From positions 1 through 47,011 of the forward strand of contig CAZECN010000022.1 of assembly GCA_964510575.1 (NCBI GenBank): a stretch of 47,011 bases of DNA, given 5' to 3'. This document shows, piece by piece, positions 43,569-47,011 of this stretch (the first letter of the stretch is position 1; each line of letters begins with the position of its first letter). The translations under genes were made by a program, and so were the position numbers. The notes beneath the pieces were generated by a model. The model was not told the origin of the DNA and searched no databases. It saw only the letters and a program-made list of their open reading frames with translations. The DNA comes from CALKYB01 sp964510575. GTDB taxonomy: Bacteria > Bdellovibrionota_C > UBA2361 > SZUA-149 > CALKYB01.

Positions 43569-45248
43569 ATGATTTCCCTGATTGAACAAGAAAAACAGTC
43601 CTCTTCGGAGAGGAGCAGCGCTTCAGCTGAGATTTTGAGAGGAAGCTCTGGCTCGTTACAGCTTGTCTTTAAGGGAGTAATTTTAAACCAGTCTGAAATT
43701 AGTGGTCAGCTAGGGATTGAAAGTAAGATAGGATTGCCTGAGTTTTTGTTAACTGCCTGGGCCAAGCTAGGTGAAAGGCTAGTCGATGAAATCAATGGAA
43801 GCTTTGCCTTAGTGGTTTCTGATAGTGAAGAAGAACGTATTTGGGCTGCCCGGGATATATTTGGTTTTATACCGCTCTACTATCGAGAGCCAGTAGATAA
43901 AGATTTTGCAGACTTGCCAGAGTTTTCTTTCGATGCAGAGAGCTTGTCTGGGGGCCTAGGTTTTGAATCTCTAAATTTAGATCACTTGGCCGAATATTTA
44001 TCTGGGCACTTGGTTAGCCAAGGTTCTAGTGAATTTAGAGGAGTTAGTAGGCTCAAGGCTGGTGAGCTAGTTAGTTGGAAAGGGGGCAGGAAGTCTAGCA
44101 AACCATTGTGGAAGATTCCTCAGGTTGATGAAAACTGTAACTACGCGGAGGCTTGCCAAAGACTGAATGAAAGTTTTTCTGAATCTTTGGAGAGAAGTTA
44201 CCGAGGTAGAGAGCAGATCGCGGTAAGTCTTAGTGGAGGCCAAGATTCGGGTTGTCTTTATTCACTTTCTTTAGAAAAACATTCGAGCTCTAAACTTTTC
44301 TCAACCTATCATCTTAGTTTTTCTGGCTTTGAATGTGATGAATCTGAAAGAGTCTCATTACTAAGTGAAACTTTACGAGCTCCCGAGTCAGTGAAAATAA
44401 GAGAGGCTAATCTCGATGGCTTAGAGTTTATCAAAAGAGAACTCTCTTTATTTTCTGGCTTTCCTAATTACCCAACTGGCCTTTTGGTGGGTCAAGTAAA
44501 GGCCCTAGTTAGAGAAGATGGCTTTGATTCATTGGCTGTAGGTTATGGAGCTGATGAACTATTTACTTATTTTAGTGAGGGTTCGATAGGGAGTTTGTCA
44601 GCTCGAAATGTTTTAAGTTTTTTATTACCTGGTTTTATTAAAGATGGTTTAAAAAGAGCTGGCCTAGGGAATGATTGGACACCCCCATGGTTCACTGTGA
44701 AATTTAACTCTGACACTGGGATCGAGAATGCTCTTCGTCAAACTGAAGAGAACCCGTACCCGGTACAGTCCTTTCAATATAGGAAATATAAAAATCTATT
44801 TGATCCAGCAGCAATTCGAATGAGAGAGCTTGAAGGAAGAGATGCTGAGCATTTTGGCATTGAGTTGTTGTGCCCTTACCTCGATAAGAGTTTTGTCGAG
44901 ACTTGTTTTTCTATACCAGAGAGTTGTTTTTGGGGTGCTGATGCAGCCCCAAATCTGGGGGATAAGCCTTTAGCTTTAGACAGCTTGGGTAAGAGTTTGC
45001 CTGAGAAGTATCTAACAGATCCGAGTAGAGTAGATTTTAGCCCAGTTGCTCTCAAGATACTGGAGACTGTTGTTGGTGAGGGTAAAGAGTTCTCAGGGCC
45101 ACTTCTTGATTTAGGATGGGTAGAGCCCAAAGAATATATGAAGTGTCTTCAACTTACCTTGAAAGGTGAAAAGTCCTCTAAAGCAAGATTTTCTTTTTGG
45201 GAATTGTGGAGTACTTGGGCTGCAAATGAGTATCTTAAACGATTTTAG
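43569..45248 (+). CDS. Lasso peptide macrolactam synthetase (asparagine-synthetase-like cyclase, C protein)
   Basis: About 559 residues, starting at the ATG at 43569 (a TTG lies one codon earlier). The product activates the Asp/Glu side chain of the core with ATP and joins it to the core N-terminus. The N-terminal Ntn-type domain lacks the catalytic Cys at position 2 that true asparagine synthetases need, as expected of lasso cyclases. The PP-loop SLSGGQDSG is at about 220-228, with YGADELF and PYLDKSFVETCF as further family motifs. It is the only cluster gene on the plus strand. Its last 14 bases overlap the convergent kinase gene. Confidence 0.93.
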   Translation: MISLIEQEKQSSSERSSASAEILRGSSGSLQLVFKGVILNQSEISGQLGIESKIGLPEFLLTAWAKLGERLVDEINGSFALVVSDSEEERIWAARDIFGFIPLYYREPVDKDFADLPEFSFDAESLSGGLGFESLNLDHLAEYLSGHLVSQGSSEFRGVSRLKAGELVSWKGGRKSSKPLWKIPQVDENCNYAEACQRLNESFSESLERSYRGREQIAVSLSGGQDSGCLYSLSLEKHSSSKLFSTYHLSFSGFECDESERVSLLSETLRAPESVKIREANLDGLEFIKRELSLFSGFPNYPTGLLVGQVKALVREDGFDSLAVGYGADELFTYFSEGSIGSLSARNVLSFLLPGFIKDGLKRAGLGNDWTPPWFTVKFNSDTGIENALRQTEENPYPVQSFQYRKYKNLFDPAAIRMRELEGRDAEHFGIELLCPYLDKSFVETCFSIPESCFWGADAAPNLGDKPLALDSLGKSLPEKYLTDPSRVDFSPVALKILETVVGEGKEFSGPLLDLGWVEPKEYMKCLQLTLKGEKSSKARFSFWELWSTWAANEYLKRF

Positions 45249-46182
45249 AGTGAAGTATCTCTTCTACTATCTCCTCGGCACTAGTTTCAGTTTGCCTATA
45301 AGAAAGTTTATAAACTTCAGACTTTCCTATAATTTCCTGAAGAGCAGCGAATTGTCTTGAAGAGTCCTCTGGAGACAGCAGAAAACTAGAGGACACCAGG
45401 TCAATCAATGATTGTTGGGCGCTATATGGTTCAATATTAAAACCAGATTGTTGGGAGTTAGCAGCGAGTACAAAGATTGCTGACGGGAATGGAGCGGTGC
45501 CGGAGAAAAACAAGTCGTCCTTTAGTTTTAACTTTTGCTTCTCGGATCGTTGGGAGAGTCTGGTTTGGCTTTTTGAAATTTCTTGAGAGACAATTTCAGC
45601 AGAGTCTTTCCAAAGCCTTATAGAGTCGTAAGTTGGCAGTAGTTGATAGTCTGAATCGAAACAGGCGAGGTCGTCGCTGACTAATTTCCAACTATTCTCT
45701 ATCATTTTGCCTGAAATAGTAGACTTTCCTGAACCAGAATGACCACAGAATACTATAGACTTTTCGTCTTTTGTTACACAGCCCGCGTGAAGTACCAAAG
45801 GATTGAGGCGAGATAGAATGTATGGACAAACATGATCTAGTAGAAGATGGGAAGTTGTAGCTAGGTCTCCCTTGCTCCAGATTTCTAAACTCTTGTTGCC
45901 TTCATAAAATATAAAATTTGCGATGTTTGGGAATAGAAAATAATATTGACTGTCATTCGATACAGAGTTCCTTTTTATTTCAAGACAGAGATCCTCGTTG
46001 TTATTTACTTTTTTCATTAGAGGAGTGAATTTCTCAACAAGAGAGGTGTCCCAAGAATGAGCCTCATTAAATCTAAGTAGAAAAGAATCTTTAGTTGAGC
46101 CAGCAGGGATTTCTTGAAGGTCAGGCAGATCTAGACTGGAGCAGAGGGAGATATTAGAAAAACTGTATGATTTTGTTGCCAA
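45235..46182 (-). CDS. HPr-kinase-like lasso peptide tailoring kinase
   Basis: The 315-residue product has P-loop GHSGSGKST at 147-155 within FCGHSGSGKSTISGKM, an LHAG motif at 131-134, and VSDDLACFD (169-176) as the metal-binding segment. This is the HPrK-like fold of lasso-cluster kinases such as PadeK, which phosphorylates the C-terminal Ser of paeninodin. The start is TTG at 46182, 38 bases after the precursor stop, with no good ribosome-binding site seen, so the start is uncertain. It lies in the A-K transcription unit. No C-terminal Ser or Thr exists in this precursor core, so the target is unclear. Confidence 0.85.
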   Translation of the reverse strand: MATKSYSFSNISLCSSLDLPDLQEIPAGSTKDSFLLRFNEAHSWDTSLVEKFTPLMKKVNNNEDLCLEIKRNSVSNDSQYYFLFPNIANFIFYEGNKSLEIWSKGDLATTSHLLLDHVCPYILSRLNPLVLHAGCVTKDEKSIVFCGHSGSGKSTISGKMIENSWKLVSDDLACFDSDYQLLPTYDSIRLWKDSAEIVSQEISKSQTRLSQRSEKQKLKLKDDLFFSGTAPFPSAIFVLAANSQQSGFNIEPYSAQQSLIDLVSSSFLLSPEDSSRQFAALQEIIGKSEVYKLSYRQTETSAEEIVEEILHSKIV

Positions 46183-46220
46183 GAGGAGGGGAGGATTTTG
46201 CCTATCAATATCCTAAGCGG

Positions 46221-46391
46221 CTAGAATCTTCGACCAAAAAAATCAGCAGCTTGGTTCGAGCCGCCAAAACGGGTCAGTTCGTTAACTGAGCCATGTTCAA
46301 CTAGCTCTGGCTTAGAGTAAACTTTCTTCTTATTAGAAGAGGGTCTCTTAGAGTTGTCTTCTATTTTCTTGTCTTTGTTTTTATTAGTCAT
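46221..46391 (-). CDS. Lasso peptide precursor A
   Basis: A 56-residue peptide found by translating the gap between the kinase and the sugar transferase; it is too short for long-ORF lists. The ATG is at 46391 and the TAG at 46223-46221. The first 24 residues are Lys/Asn/Ser-rich. Residues 25-40 are YSKPELVEHGSVNELT, which exactly fits the lasso leader Y-x2-P-x-L-x3-G-x5-T that B1 recognises. Thr40 is at the expected penultimate position if cleavage follows Arg41. The core is then Phe42 to Phe56, FGGSNQAADFFGRRF, with Asp at core position 9 for a nine-residue ring. Cleavage one residue later gives Gly1 and Asp8, also allowed. The tail holds two Arg and three Phe that could lock the thread. 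Five partner genes are adjacent. Confidence 0.9.
   Translation of the reverse strand: MTNKNKDKKIEDNSKRPSSNKKKVYSKPELVEHGSVNELTRFGGSNQAADFFGRRF
46224..46268 (-). other. Predicted lasso core peptide segment
   Basis: Encodes the 15-residue core FGGSNQAADFFGRRF, with isopeptide bond predicted between Phe1 and Asp9 and a six-residue threaded tail. The boundary is inferred from the conserved Thr at -2 and not observed. Confidence 0.7.
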
Positions 46392-46445
46392 CGCTTCTTT
46401 TTCTCTTAAAAATTTAAATTGACTGTAAAGCTTTGGCTCCTGTCT

Positions 46446-47011
46446 TTACTTAAGACGTATTCCAAAGAACTTATCCTTTTTTAGCCAAGGTATAACGGTC
46501 ATTATCAACAGGATAATATCACTTTTAAGGCTCCTGTTGGAAGAGTAGAATAAATCAGCATGTATCTTTTGCTCGGGATTGTGAGATATATATTTTGATA
46601 TCTGAGCTAGCCCTGTAATTCCGGGTTTTACATCAAGTCTTCTGTTCCAGTTTGGAATCCATTGGTTTTTAGAGTGAAAATGAGGGCGCTCTGGTCGCGG
46701 TCCGATTAGGCTCATCTCTCCTAGTATTACATTAATTAGCTGAGGTAGTTCGTCTAGCTTGGATTTTCTCAGAAATTTGCCCAGCCCCGTTATTCGGTCA
46801 TCTTCGTAGCTCTCACATATAAAAGGTCCATTTTTTTCTGCGTCAGTGCGCATTGTTCTAAACTTGAAGATCTTGAAGAGTTTGCCGTCTTTTCCAAGCC
46901 GTTCTTGGCGAAAAAATATTGGACCTGAATCATCTATTTTGATTAAGAGCGATACTGCGGCAAGTAGAGGTGAAAGAGTTAGTAGACCGACCGTTGAGAG
47001 AAAGCTCTCAG
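46446..47011 (-). CDS. Bacterial sugar transferase (polyprenol-P sugar phosphotransferase), 5' partial
   Basis: Open to the window edge, with at least 188 residues. The Met at 46853 is internal: the upstream frame reads through GPIFFRQERLGKDGKLFKIF directly into KFRTM, the conserved catalytic core, preceded by a hydrophobic segment and KIDDSG. LIGPRPERPHF and PGITGLAQ follow. It starts repeat assembly by adding a sugar-1-phosphate to undecaprenyl phosphate. It stands 54 bases before the lasso precursor on the same strand, so read-through into the lasso A gene is possible. The rest of the gene lies to the right of the window. Confidence 0.9.
   Translation of the reverse strand, partial: ESFLSTVGLLTLSPLLAAVSLLIKIDDSGPIFFRQERLGKDGKLFKIFKFRTMRTDAEKNGPFICESYEDDRITGLGKFLRKSKLDELPQLINVILGEMSLIGPRPERPHFHSKNQWIPNWNRRLDVKPGITGLAQISKYISHNPEQKIHADLFYSSNRSLKSDIILLIMTVIPWLKKDKFFGIRLK

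Noticed and set aside
46446..46853. Sugar transferase as a complete 135-residue gene starting at 46853
   Set aside because: The frame continues upstream to the window edge through conserved family motifs, so the Met is internal.
1..47011. CRISPR arrays, insertion sequences, integrases or attachment sites
   Set aside because: No repeat-spacer pattern, transposase or integrase motif was seen; the tRNA at 34355 has no adjacent integrase or duplicated 3' end.

Overview
This is a 47 kb stretch of a moderately AT-rich chromosome from a Gram-negative, LPS-producing bacterium. The envelope genes (ompH-fabZ-lpxA-lpxI, pal, lolA) show an outer membrane. LpxI, the moxR/Bat aerotolerance-type operon and the mixed gene order recall alphaproteobacterial or deltaproteobacterial/Bdellovibrionota-like lineages, but I cannot place the lineage from sequence alone. 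Genes are densely packed on both strands with many 4-nt or tail-to-tail overlaps.

Layout. Positions 1-4572 (+) carry a type IV coupling-protein ATPase (5' end outside the window, with a duplicated C-terminal domain) and a large unrecognised protein. Positions 4569-7234 (-) form an ompH-fabZ-lpxA-lpxI lipid A/envelope operon without lpxD. Positions 7437-16563 (-) are one long operon read as moxR, DUF58, DUF4381-like, batA, batB/C fusion, batD, batE, YciA-type thioesterase and an SH3-like secreted protein, closed by a hairpin terminator. Positions 16644-19825 hold divergent pal and lolA-rimO. Positions 20002-21557 (-) hold thyA-folA and a 49-residue basic protein absent from long-ORF lists. Positions 21870-30151 (+) are an exopolysaccharide operon: a GT2 with membrane anchors, two GT4 enzymes, a WcaJ-type initiating sugar transferase, UDP-glucose dehydrogenase, UDP-xylose synthase and a GalE-like epimerase. 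Positions 30247-34265 (+) hold lepA, lepB, lipB and a metallophosphatase. A tRNA with CAT anticodon follows, then a secreted protein of five tandem repeats, a membrane sulfatase-fold enzyme with a phosphopantetheinyl transferase, and a Wzz/BY-kinase-like fusion.

The most interesting part is 41076-46391, a complete lasso-peptide (RiPP) biosynthetic cluster. A 56-residue precursor (46221-46391, -) carries the canonical leader Y-x2-P-x-L-x3-G-x5-T followed by the 15-residue core FGGSNQAADFFGRRF, whose Asp falls at ring position 9. Around it lie an HPr-kinase-like tailoring kinase, an asparagine-synthetase-like cyclase on the opposite strand, a PqqD-like recognition protein (B1), a transglutaminase-like leader peptidase (B2) and an ABC exporter (D). 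The kinase is notable because the only characterised role for such lasso kinases is phosphorylation of a C-terminal Ser, and this core ends in Phe. The cluster sits between polysaccharide genes: the Wzz-like gene on one side and a second, window-truncated sugar transferase on the other.

How the parts work together: LpxA/LpxI/FabZ supply lipid A and fatty acids. OmpH/Skp, Pal and LolA maintain the outer membrane. The EPS operon makes nucleotide sugars and assembles a lipid-linked repeat. The lasso cluster makes, possibly phosphorylates, and exports a small threaded peptide.
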